This document shows, in pieces, positions 15,118 to 21,304 of a stretch of DNA of 25,469 nt (positions within the stretch are counted from its first letter, which is position 1; every line of letters begins with the position of its first letter). The DNA lies in assembly GCA_964395065.1 (NCBI GenBank), contig CAYNAM010000026.1:1-25469 (forward strand), read 5' to 3'. The translations under genes were made by a program, and so were the position numbers. This DNA comes from Entomomonas sp964395065. GTDB lineage: Bacteria; Pseudomonadota; Gammaproteobacteria; Pseudomonadales; Pseudomonadaceae. Under the pieces are notes generated by a model. That model saw only the letters and a list, made by a program, of their open reading frames with translations. It was not told the origin of the DNA and did not search any database.

Positions 15118-15873
15118 ATGAAAATCGATGTAAATGGTAAGGTAGCATTAGTAACAGGTGGTGCAAAGGGAATTGGATTTGATATTGCTCAAGAATTAGT
15201 CAAAGCAGGTGCTAACGTTATAATCACGGATATAGATGAGGCGGCTGGCAATAACGCCATACAAAAATTAAAGCAATACGTTGGTTCTGTGCGTTTTGTT
15301 TATGCTGATGTTTCATCAGATACCGATACAAGCAACCTGATCAATACTATTATTGATCAAGACAAAGGCATAGATATCTTGATTAATAATGTGGGCATTA
15401 TTTCTAAAGGCGATATTATCGATGTTGCTGTCAGTGAATGGGAAAAACTATTCGATATTAATGTGAAAAGCATTTTTATGTTAACTAAAAAAGCGCTTCC
15501 TTATATGATGAAAAAAAGATGGGGACGGATAGTCAACATTGCCTCTGTAGCAGGACAAACAGGCGGAGGTTTTTTAGGTAACACCTGTTATGGCGCAACC
15601 AAAGGGGCTATTATCTCTTTTACTAAAGGCATCGCTCGTGAAGCAGGTGGCTATAACATAACTAGCAACGTGATATGCCCTGGATTTATTGATACTGAAA
15701 TCACACGTAACATGGATAAAACACTCTATGATAAATCTTTAGAAGCAATCCCTCTACACAGACCAGCAAACCCTAGTGAAGTAGCAAAAGGAGTTTTATT
15801 TTTAGTATCAGAACTGGCCGATTATGTTAACGGAGTAACGCTTAATGTTGATGGTGGCTTAGTACGCTATTAA
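15118..15873 (+). CDS. Short-chain dehydrogenase/reductase, candidate acetoin/2,3-butanediol dehydrogenase
   Basis: This is a classical 251-residue SDR. The cofactor motif TGGAKGIG lies at 13-20, DINV with Asn115 at 113-116, the structural NNVG at 90-93, and the catalytic set is Ser143, Tyr158 and Lys162 (YGATK). Asp38 after the second strand (VIITDID) favours NAD over NADP. It is the first gene of the operon with acetolactate decarboxylase, 20 bases apart, and sits downstream of a LysR box. That context, not its own sequence, suggests reduction of acetoin or diacetyl; many SDRs look like this, and 3-oxoacyl-ACP reductase or a sugar dehydrogenase remain possible. AGAGGA at about 15103-15108 is the ribosome site. 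Confidence 0.88.
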   Translation: MKIDVNGKVALVTGGAKGIGFDIAQELVKAGANVIITDIDEAAGNNAIQKLKQYVGSVRFVYADVSSDTDTSNLINTIIDQDKGIDILINNVGIISKGDIIDVAVSEWEKLFDINVKSIFMLTKKALPYMMKKRWGRIVNIASVAGQTGGGFLGNTCYGATKGAIISFTKGIAREAGGYNITSNVICPGFIDTEITRNMDKTLYDKSLEAIPLHRPANPSEVAKGVLFLVSELADYVNGVTLNVDGGLVRY

Positions 15874-15878
15874 TTAAT

Positions 15879-15887
15879 AGGAGGTGA
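15879..15887 (+). promoter_or_regulatory. Near-perfect Shine-Dalgarno of alsD
   Basis: AGGAGGTGA matches the 16S rRNA 3' end over nine bases and sits 6 bases before the ATG. It is the strongest ribosome site in the window and predicts high translation of the decarboxylase. Confidence 0.85.
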
Positions 15888-15893
15888 CAAACA

Positions 15894-16601
15894 ATGAAAA
15901 AACAAATTTCTCAATTTTCAGGTATTAATGCCCTTATGGGGGGCGTTTTTGAGGGGCTATTCCCTATTTCAGAAATCAAAAAATATGGTGATTTTGGGTT
16001 AGGATGCTCGGATGGCTTGGCTGGAGAAGTCACTATCGACAGCTGTCAATTTTTAGAAGCAAAAGGGAACAAAGGTTTAAGGAAGATGGATGATGTTGAA
16101 AAATTACCTTTTGCGCAAATCACTACATTTATACCCGATAAAACAACAACATTTAGCCACTTATTGTCTAAAGATACACTTTACCAAGAATTAGCCAACT
16201 ACACATTACTTGATAATGTTTTTTTAGCAGTCAAAATTGAGGGCATGTTTGATACCTTAAAAATTAGAAGGCCCAGTGAACACGATAAGCCTTGTAAAAA
16301 CGCATTAGAAGTAGCAGCACTTCAAATAGTTGATAGTCTAACTCGTATTGAAGGGACATTAATTGGCTTTTGGACACCTGAATTTTTCCAAAACATCTCT
16401 GTTGCTGGTTTCCACCTCCATTTTATTGACAAAGAAAAATCAATTGGTGGACATGTGATCGACTTCTCTATAAGTCAAGGTACATTGGCTTATGAAACAA
16501 AATACTCGTTAAATATCGAGTTATCAGATCAGGATGCTTATTTAAAACATGATTTAAAAATAGAAGACATGGATAAAATCATTAAAAAAGTAGAGAACTA
16601 A
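15894..16601 (+). CDS. alsD: Alpha-acetolactate decarboxylase
   Basis: AlsD (BudA) converts alpha-acetolactate to acetoin with loss of CO2. The zinc site is clear: His174 and His176 in AGFHLHFIDK and His187 in GGHVIDF. Other family landmarks are the N-terminal INALMGGVFEG, GDFGLGCSDGLAGE (usual form GDFGLGTFNGLDGE, glutamate kept at 45), LPFAQITTF, and Arg125 in KIEGMFDTLKIRR. There is no signal peptide, so it is cytoplasmic. The 235-residue length is on the short side (about 250-260 is usual). It follows the SDR gene by 20 bases under a LysR regulator. No acetolactate synthase gene (alsS/budB) is present in the window. Confidence 0.92.
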   Translation: MKKQISQFSGINALMGGVFEGLFPISEIKKYGDFGLGCSDGLAGEVTIDSCQFLEAKGNKGLRKMDDVEKLPFAQITTFIPDKTTTFSHLLSKDTLYQELANYTLLDNVFLAVKIEGMFDTLKIRRPSEHDKPCKNALEVAALQIVDSLTRIEGTLIGFWTPEFFQNISVAGFHLHFIDKEKSIGGHVIDFSISQGTLAYETKYSLNIELSDQDAYLKHDLKIEDMDKIIKKVEN

Positions 16602-16612
16602 TCCCCCCACAT

Positions 16613-16644
16613 AGGGTCTATTTTATCTCTATCCAATAGACCCT
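16613..16644. terminator. Stem-loop between alsD and the DTW gene
   Basis: AGGGTCTATT (16613-16622) and AATAGACCCT (16635-16644) make a perfect 10-bp stem with a 12-base loop, overlapping the end of the convergent gene at 16629. It has no U tract on either strand, so termination is plausible but not certain. Confidence 0.45.
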
Positions 16645-17354
16645 AATAACTGTTGGTGCAATGCATCTTCTACATTAACTTTTTTAGTTTCTCTCGCTGC
16701 TAGATAATGCTGTGTAAATACATCAAGCCAATTATTAAGCGCTGTAGCTACCTGCTTTTCACCTGCCAAATCAAGACATAGCGCTGCCACTTCAGCCGTA
16801 CAAAGATGCGCTGCATTATTAGAGCGCCTTAGTTGGTAACGTGATAACTGATCTGATGTAAGGCTTAAAACAGGAAACTTATCTAAATAAGGACTTTTAC
16901 GAAACATCTTCCTTGCTTCAGGCCAAGTACCATCCAATAATACAAATAGAGGTCTTCTATCAGAAGGAGTTAATTGATGGCATACACGCTCTTCTTGCGC
17001 ATACTCTCCAGGGAAAACAATATATGGTTGCCAAGCACTTTCATTAAGTAACGCCTCCACAGCCTGCATATTACCCACACGTGACCAACTAAATGCGTAA
17101 GTATCTTTAACAATATCCGCGATTAGCCAGCCTGTATTTGAGGGCTTGAAGGGTTCAGTATCATACATCAACAAGCACATACCGACATTACTATGAATGG
17201 TAGGCTGCCATGGACAAATACAATAGTGAAAATTTAAACGACAACGCTCACATCTCACAACTTGATGCCCTCTTGCTAAAAAGGGACGTGTACTATTTGC
17301 CTTGCGTATTGCCTGTAACTCAGCAACGCTATGGGGGTAAGATAAACTTTTCAT
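16629..17354 (-). CDS. DTW-domain tRNA-uridine aminocarboxypropyltransferase (TapT family)
   Basis: Members of this family transfer the 3-amino-3-carboxypropyl group of SAM to uridine in tRNA (acp3U). The 241-residue protein has the N-terminal metal-binding cysteines Cys35, Cys38, Cys45 and Cys47 (CERCRLNFHYCIC) and the DTW motif in its family form D140-G-T-W143 within LLDGTWPEARKMFRKSPYL. RRSNNAAHLCTAEVAALCL near residues 176-194 completes the match. It is directly abutted by the upstream coiled-coil gene: that gene's stop at 17355 touches this ATG at 17354, so the two are surely co-transcribed. Which paralogue (TapT or the TuaA branch) it is cannot be settled by eye. Confidence 0.88.
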   Translation of the reverse strand: MKSLSYPHSVAELQAIRKANSTRPFLARGHQVVRCERCRLNFHYCICPWQPTIHSNVGMCLLMYDTEPFKPSNTGWLIADIVKDTYAFSWSRVGNMQAVEALLNESAWQPYIVFPGEYAQEERVCHQLTPSDRRPLFVLLDGTWPEARKMFRKSPYLDKFPVLSLTSDQLSRYQLRRSNNAAHLCTAEVAALCLDLAGEKQVATALNNWLDVFTQHYLAARETKKVNVEDALHQQLLGSIG

Positions 17355-18122
17355 TTAATAGAGCGAACGATTACTTAACTGCTGCCTGAGTGTATCCACT
17401 TGGCCTTGCAATGACTGTATTTGTTTTTCTAGCTTCACTAATTGCTGCTTAGAATCATTATTTGCTGACGCATCAAGTTGACTACGTAATAACAACAAAT
17501 CGTCTTGTACACTTTGCAGCGCCTGAGGTAATTTTTTATCCTGCAATACTTTAACATCACTGGCAATTGTTGTGATTGTCGCTTGTGATTGCTTTAACTT
17601 ATCTAACTCAGTCGTTAAGCGTTTAATCTGCTCATCGTATTGAGTGAATGACTGTAATTGTCGCTCCAGCTTTGCTAGGCGATCATTTTGCTCTGACTGT
17701 TGCTTTGCTGTCGTTTTTTGCTCAGCTTGTAGTTTACTGAGCAACCCTATCAGCTGTTTATTTTGGTCACGAATGCCTTCTAAACTTGTTTTAGTTGTTG
17801 CTTGCTGATCAGCTATTTGCTTTGCCAATGCTTGCCAACGCATCAAGTTAGCTTCGGTAACTTGTGTTGTTGAGTTGGATGTTTCATTTAGTTGATTACG
17901 AACGTCATCCGTCGACTGCTTAAATACCCAAAAAAGTATGGACATACCCACACTGTAAACAACAAATAAAAACAGCAACATGGACAAAATAAAACCATTG
18001 GAAAATTGTGATTTCTTCCTATCTCTTGGTTCAAAGTCCTTATTAGTCGACACATTCTCTCCAACATCATCGATCGTTAAGCTAGGAACAGATATTGGTT
18101 CATCTTTAAGATCATTACGCAT
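17355..18122 (-). CDS. Single-pass membrane protein with long periplasmic coiled coil, function unknown
   Basis: I do not recognise a characterised homologue. The 255-residue protein has an acidic ~35-residue cytoplasmic start, a basic patch (RDRKK) and one membrane segment at about 43-66 (GFILSMLLFLFVVYSVGMSI). The rest is almost entirely predicted coiled coil with Gln-rich heptads (for example LAKLERQLQSFTQYDEQIKR). By the positive-inside rule the coiled coil faces the periplasm. It is the first gene of a pair with the DTW enzyme, zero bases apart. Such proteins can be cell-envelope scaffolds, but nothing in the sequence fixes a role. Confidence 0.8.
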   Translation of the reverse strand: MRNDLKDEPISVPSLTIDDVGENVSTNKDFEPRDRKKSQFSNGFILSMLLFLFVVYSVGMSILFWVFKQSTDDVRNQLNETSNSTTQVTEANLMRWQALAKQIADQQATTKTSLEGIRDQNKQLIGLLSKLQAEQKTTAKQQSEQNDRLAKLERQLQSFTQYDEQIKRLTTELDKLKQSQATITTIASDVKVLQDKKLPQALQSVQDDLLLLRSQLDASANNDSKQQLVKLEKQIQSLQGQVDTLRQQLSNRSLY

Positions 18123-18266
18123 AAATCAACTTACAATAAAAATAAAAAAATAGTATACGCTAGTTAATAAAATAAAAAATACTTAACTGTAACAATCCAT
18201 CTAAGCCAGTTCTAATTCATTACAAACAAAAACAACACATTTACCAACCATAAACTCAAAAACAAA

Positions 18267-18282
18267 GTTCTTTATAAAGAAC
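18267..18282. promoter_or_regulatory. Perfect 16-base palindrome, upstream operator candidate
   Basis: GTTCTTTATAAAGAAC is fully self-complementary. It is centred about 81 bases upstream of the predicted MFS transcription start and shares the TTC-N8-GAA pattern with a second site 94 bases downstream. Confidence 0.55.
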
Positions 18283-18319
18283 AAAAATAGATATAGATCA
18301 GCTAATACATGACTTATCA

Positions 18320-18349
18320 TTGACAATCAGCTCTACAAAATTCTAATAT
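18320..18349 (+). promoter_or_regulatory. Predicted sigma-70 promoter of the MFS gene
   Basis: A perfect TTGACA (18320-18325) is followed by an 18-base spacer and TAATAT (18344-18349), with a start near 18356. It lies between the two TTC-N8-GAA sites. Confidence 0.6.
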
Positions 18350-18360
18350 TTAGGATAAAT

Positions 18361-18376
18361 GTTCCATATATAGAAA
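18361..18376. promoter_or_regulatory. Second TTC-N8-GAA site, downstream operator candidate
   Basis: GTTCCATATATAGAAA matches the upstream palindrome at the outer TTC and GAA and at the central TATA-like core. It covers about +6 to +21 of the predicted transcript, a position from which a bound repressor would block initiation. Confidence 0.5.
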
Positions 18377-18507
18377 TTATGGAGTTTACTATTAAAAAAA
18401 GGCTCTTTTCGTACCAAATACTATGTAATAAATGCAGTACTTGTAATGACATCCATACCCCAACCATATTTTGAGTACCAATATCTCACGCTTATTAGGA
18501 GATTTAC

Positions 18508-19824
18508 ATGTCAATATCCAATACCGCCACACCACCGAAAAGAAAACCGACGATTGTCCGATGGTTAATTTTTATCTTAATGCTTGTTTTAGGTGCTATT
18601 AACTACATTGATAGAACCTCATTAGGTATTGCTATGCCTTTTATTCAGGAGGAGTTTGGCATCCATGACGAACGTATTGTTGGACTGTTACACAGTGCAT
18701 TTTTTTGGTCTTATGCTCTGATGCAAATCCCCAGTGGCTTTTTAGCTGATCGCTTTAAAACACGCAGTATCATTGCTGTTGCAACAATCGTTTGGGGTGC
18801 GTTCCAAGCTGTAGGTGCGGCCTGCCACCAAGTACTAACTTTAAGTTTAACACGTATAGGGTTAGGTATTTCAGAAGCCCCTATTATGCCAGCAGGTGCT
18901 AAACTAATGGGGAATTGGCTAACTCCGAACGAGCGTGGTCGTGGCTCTATGCTACTAGATGGCGGCGCCCCCCTTGGAACAGCATTAGGCGCCCTACTTT
19001 TAACATGGTTAATTGGTCACTTTGGTTCTTGGCGTATCGCCTTCATCATTGCGGGGGTCGGAACAGTTGTAGTAGGTGTTATGGCTTGGTTCTTTATTCG
19101 AGACAAACCCAATGAGCATCCTTCTGTTAATGCTGAAGAACTAGCCTATATTGAAGAGGGCGTTAATAGCGCAAAAACATCCTCTGCTCAAAAAACACGC
19201 CTAAGAGATATTTTTCCCTACCTCACACAATTAAACGTATTAGCACTCATCGGTGGTTGGGCTTGCTACAGTACCGTATTTTATGGATTAATGGTCTGGG
19301 TGCCTGCTTATTTAAAAACAGCGCACGGATTTAATGTAAAAGAGATGGGCGGCGCCATGACCATCATGTTTTTATTATGCTTCGTTGGTCAACAGCTTGG
19401 CGGTTATATCGCAGATAAATGGCGCAGTGCTGGCACTGCACCTAATAAAGTATTCCATGTATTGCTAGCTATTTCTGCCATTGTCTCAGGGGGTGGCGTA
19501 TTTCTATGCGCTAATACATCCAGTCCAACCATGGCCGTTATATTTTTAACCATCGCTCTCTTTCCATTACGCTGGGCCAGTGTCTACTGGTCTATTCCAG
19601 GGCTATTAGGTGCACAAAAAATGGCAGGAACGATAACAGGTACAATGAATTTCTGTAGTAATATGACAGCGGCAATTGTTCCTATCTTAGTGGGTTGGAT
19701 GATCCATAGAACAGGCTCTTATTACTCAGCCATGATGTTTTTTGCTTTTGCCGCAGTCGGTTACTTAGCGTGCTCAATGCTAATTAACTTTAACCGTCCC
19801 ATGGTTTTAAAAGACTCGGAATAA
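18508..19824 (+). CDS. MFS transporter, ACS (anion:cation symporter) family
   Basis: The 438-residue protein is a twelve-segment major facilitator. NYIDRTSLGIAMPFIQEEFG after the first segment, the loop 2-3 motif GFLADRFKTRS, and RIGLGISEAPIMPAGAKLMG are typical of the ACS family (glucarate, galactonate, hexuronate, phthalate and 4-hydroxyphenylacetate type proton symporters). DRTSLGIA and WRIAFIIAGVGTVVVG support this. The N-terminus is a short basic cytoplasmic stretch. AGGAG at about 18498-18502 precedes the ATG. The partner is a convergent IclR regulator and no catabolic enzyme adjoins, so the substrate (an organic or sugar acid) cannot be named. Confidence 0.9.
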   Translation: MSISNTATPPKRKPTIVRWLIFILMLVLGAINYIDRTSLGIAMPFIQEEFGIHDERIVGLLHSAFFWSYALMQIPSGFLADRFKTRSIIAVATIVWGAFQAVGAACHQVLTLSLTRIGLGISEAPIMPAGAKLMGNWLTPNERGRGSMLLDGGAPLGTALGALLLTWLIGHFGSWRIAFIIAGVGTVVVGVMAWFFIRDKPNEHPSVNAEELAYIEEGVNSAKTSSAQKTRLRDIFPYLTQLNVLALIGGWACYSTVFYGLMVWVPAYLKTAHGFNVKEMGGAMTIMFLLCFVGQQLGGYIADKWRSAGTAPNKVFHVLLAISAIVSGGGVFLCANTSSPTMAVIFLTIALFPLRWASVYWSIPGLLGAQKMAGTITGTMNFCSNMTAAIVPILVGWMIHRTGSYYSAMMFFAFAAVGYLACSMLINFNRPMVLKDSE

Positions 19825-19838
19825 TAAATCAACTCACC

Positions 19839-19877
19839 AAAAAAGGGTATCATATTGATGATACCCTTTTTCTTTTT
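19839..19877. terminator. Intrinsic terminator after the MFS gene (bidirectional)
   Basis: GGGTATCA (19845-19852) and TGATACCC (19859-19866) pair around a 6-base loop, with six A before and TTTTTCTTTTT after. It separates the convergent MFS and IclR genes. Confidence 0.88.
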
Positions 19878-19892
19878 AACCGATTTTAGAGA

Positions 19893-20645
19893 CTAATATT
19901 TCTGAACCTCTTCTGAAATAGTTCGTGCTGTAGCCAATGCCATTTTTGTTAATTGCGGTATCCTTTCCGCACTGACTTGAAAAGAAACACCTGAGATGCT
20001 AATCGCTGCAATCACATGCTTTTCTTTATTAAAAATGGGAGCAGCAATGCAATTAACCTCTTCACTGTCTTCTCCATTATCAAAAGCCCAACCCTGCTCT
20101 CTTATTTGCGCTAATTCTTTTTTTAACTCCGTTTTATTTGGAATCGTCGTGGCTGTATATATTTTAAAATTCTCGTCAGGTAACAGTCGGTCAATTTCTT
20201 TATCTGACATCCAAGCAAGCAGTGCTTTGCCCAACCCTGAACTATAAAGCGAAAGCTTCTTCCCTATCCAGCTTCTTACCACAATAGCGCCAGGACTTTC
20301 TAACTTACTTAAATAAATGGCCTCAGCCCCTTGCAAAACACCCAAATGGCACGTTAGCTTGGTCATGTCGCGTAACTGGGTCAATGGCTCTAGTGCTATT
20401 TTTTTTATATCAAAGCTTTCCTCTGCCCTTTGCCCAAACTCATAGAGACGTAAACCAAGATAATATTTATTTTTATCCTGCCGTAATAAACCATGGGCAA
20501 CAAGTGATGCAAGCAGAGAGGACGTTGTACTTTTAGGTAAGCTAACATCTTGATATATTTGACTAAACGTGGCGCCTCCTTGCTGCGATAAATAGCTAAA
20601 AATTTGCACGGCTTTATCAATAGCAGGGGTTTGTGTCTTTATCAA
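19893..20645 (-). CDS. IclR-family transcriptional regulator
   Basis: The 250-residue protein has an N-terminal winged helix-turn-helix at about 10-62 (AIDKAVQIFSYLSQQGGATF, then SLPKSTTSSLLASLVAHGLL) and the IclR effector domain after residue 75, with YLSKLESPGAIVVRSWIGKK, SSGLGKALLAWMSD and the late ISISGVSFQVS. Translation starts at TTG: no in-frame ATG precedes the helix-turn-helix, and AGGAG (minus strand, 20652-20656) sits 6 bases upstream. A promoter TTGGAA-N17-TAATGT lies a little further up. It most likely represses or activates the convergent MFS transporter through the twin palindromes there. Confidence 0.92.
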   Translation of the reverse strand: MIKTQTPAIDKAVQIFSYLSQQGGATFSQIYQDVSLPKSTTSSLLASLVAHGLLRQDKNKYYLGLRLYEFGQRAEESFDIKKIALEPLTQLRDMTKLTCHLGVLQGAEAIYLSKLESPGAIVVRSWIGKKLSLYSSGLGKALLAWMSDKEIDRLLPDENFKIYTATTIPNKTELKKELAQIREQGWAFDNGEDSEEVNCIAAPIFNKEKHVIAAISISGVSFQVSAERIPQLTKMALATARTISEEVQKY

Positions 20646-21092
20646 GTTATTCTCCTAACCTCTTACAACATTATTAGACTATAAAAACCATTCCAACTTA
20701 TATATTTCAGGTTATTAGTATAGCAAATATTGTAAATTCTAGCATGTAAAATAAGATAGTTAACATACATAAAATCAGAACAAAGAAAACAAAAAACCTT
20801 TAAATTACAAAAAGTTATTCTTTATTTTCACATAATCCAACTTGTTTTTTTATAATAGCGCTGTTGTTGCATAACCTATTAAAACAGAGTCACCTTATTT
20901 AATCTTTCATACTAAAATAAAGAATTAACTAAACGCCATATAATAGGTCATTAAAGCAATATAAGAATTTTGGCTATCTAGCATCATTACTACCTCGTTT
21001 ATGATGACAGACAAGGTAAATCATAACATATTATATATAACCCAGGTATATTACCTTGTCATAATAAAAAATCTATCGACTCAATTATCACT
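20646..21092. other. Long AT-rich intergenic stretch upstream of the thiC promoter
   Basis: I find no gene here. It holds the IclR promoter at its left end. CATCAT/ATGATG is a small inverted repeat around 20983-21006. GACAAGGTAA (21010-21019) and TTACCTTGTC (21051-21060) are perfect 10-base arms 31 bases apart, ending some 33 bases before the thiC -35 and possibly a regulator site. No transfer RNA or insertion-sequence ends are convincing. Confidence 0.5.
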
Positions 21093-21120
21093 TTGACTAA
21101 TTATTTTAATCGCGTAAACT
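21093..21120 (+). promoter_or_regulatory. Predicted promoter of the TPP riboswitch-thiC transcript
   Basis: TTGACT (21093-21098), a 16-base spacer and TAAACT (21115-21120) place the start near 21127, three bases before helix P1 of the aptamer. Confidence 0.5.
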
Positions 21121-21129
21121 AAACCTCAT

Positions 21130-21214
21130 CTTGTCGGGGCGCCTTTATGGCTGAGATAGGCTACTGCCTTGTCCCGTTGAACCTGATCAGGTTAATACCT
21201 GCGTAGGGAACAAG
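21130..21214 (+). ncRNA. TPP riboswitch (THI element)
   Basis: The conserved THI-box landmarks are all present in order: GGGGCGCC after the 5' P1 strand, CTGAGA (21151-21156), AACCTGATCAGG (21180-21191), TAATACCTGCGTAGGGAA ending at 21210. P1 closes between CTTGT (21130-21134) and ACAAG (21210-21214). It senses thiamine pyrophosphate and normally turns off the downstream gene, here thiC. The aptamer is complete and short, without a long P3 extension. Confidence 0.95.
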
Positions 21215-21264
21215 TAGGGTAGCGTGGGGATACTCCCTTTCTACTTAATGCCTTGCTCACTCTT

Positions 21265-21296
21265 CAGGTTCACCTCCATTAACAACAACTAGGTGG
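21265..21296 (+). promoter_or_regulatory. Expression platform with anti-Shine-Dalgarno helix of thiC
   Basis: CACCT (21271-21275) can pair with AGGTG (21291-21295), hiding the AGGTGG ribosome site of thiC. The preceding CAGGTT (21265-21270) is complementary to AACCTG (21180-21185) inside the aptamer, giving an alternative pairing when no TPP is bound. Control is therefore probably at translation start. The loop holds AACAACAA (21281-21288). Confidence 0.55.
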
Positions 21297-21304
21297 TGAC
21301 CATC

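Larger units (their letters stand above)
18123..18507. other. 385-base divergent intergenic region with MFS control sites
   Basis: This AT-rich stretch has no credible gene. Toward the left, the minus strand reads TATACT (18152-18157), a possible -10 for the coiled-coil gene. The right part holds a good promoter flanked by two matching palindromes, then a ~150-base leader for the MFS gene. GTACCAA occurs at about 18411 and 18475 as an imperfect direct repeat in that leader. Confidence 0.6.

Noticed and set aside
20860..20885. TGTTGTTGCATAA resembling an insertion-sequence end
   Set aside because: There is no matching inverted copy nearby and no transposase remnant in any frame.
21010..21060. 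GACAAGGTAA/TTACCTTGTC arms as the ends of a mobile element or a terminator
   Set aside because: The arms enclose only 31 AT-rich bases with no gene and no target duplication, and there is no U tract. A regulator site is possible but unsupported.
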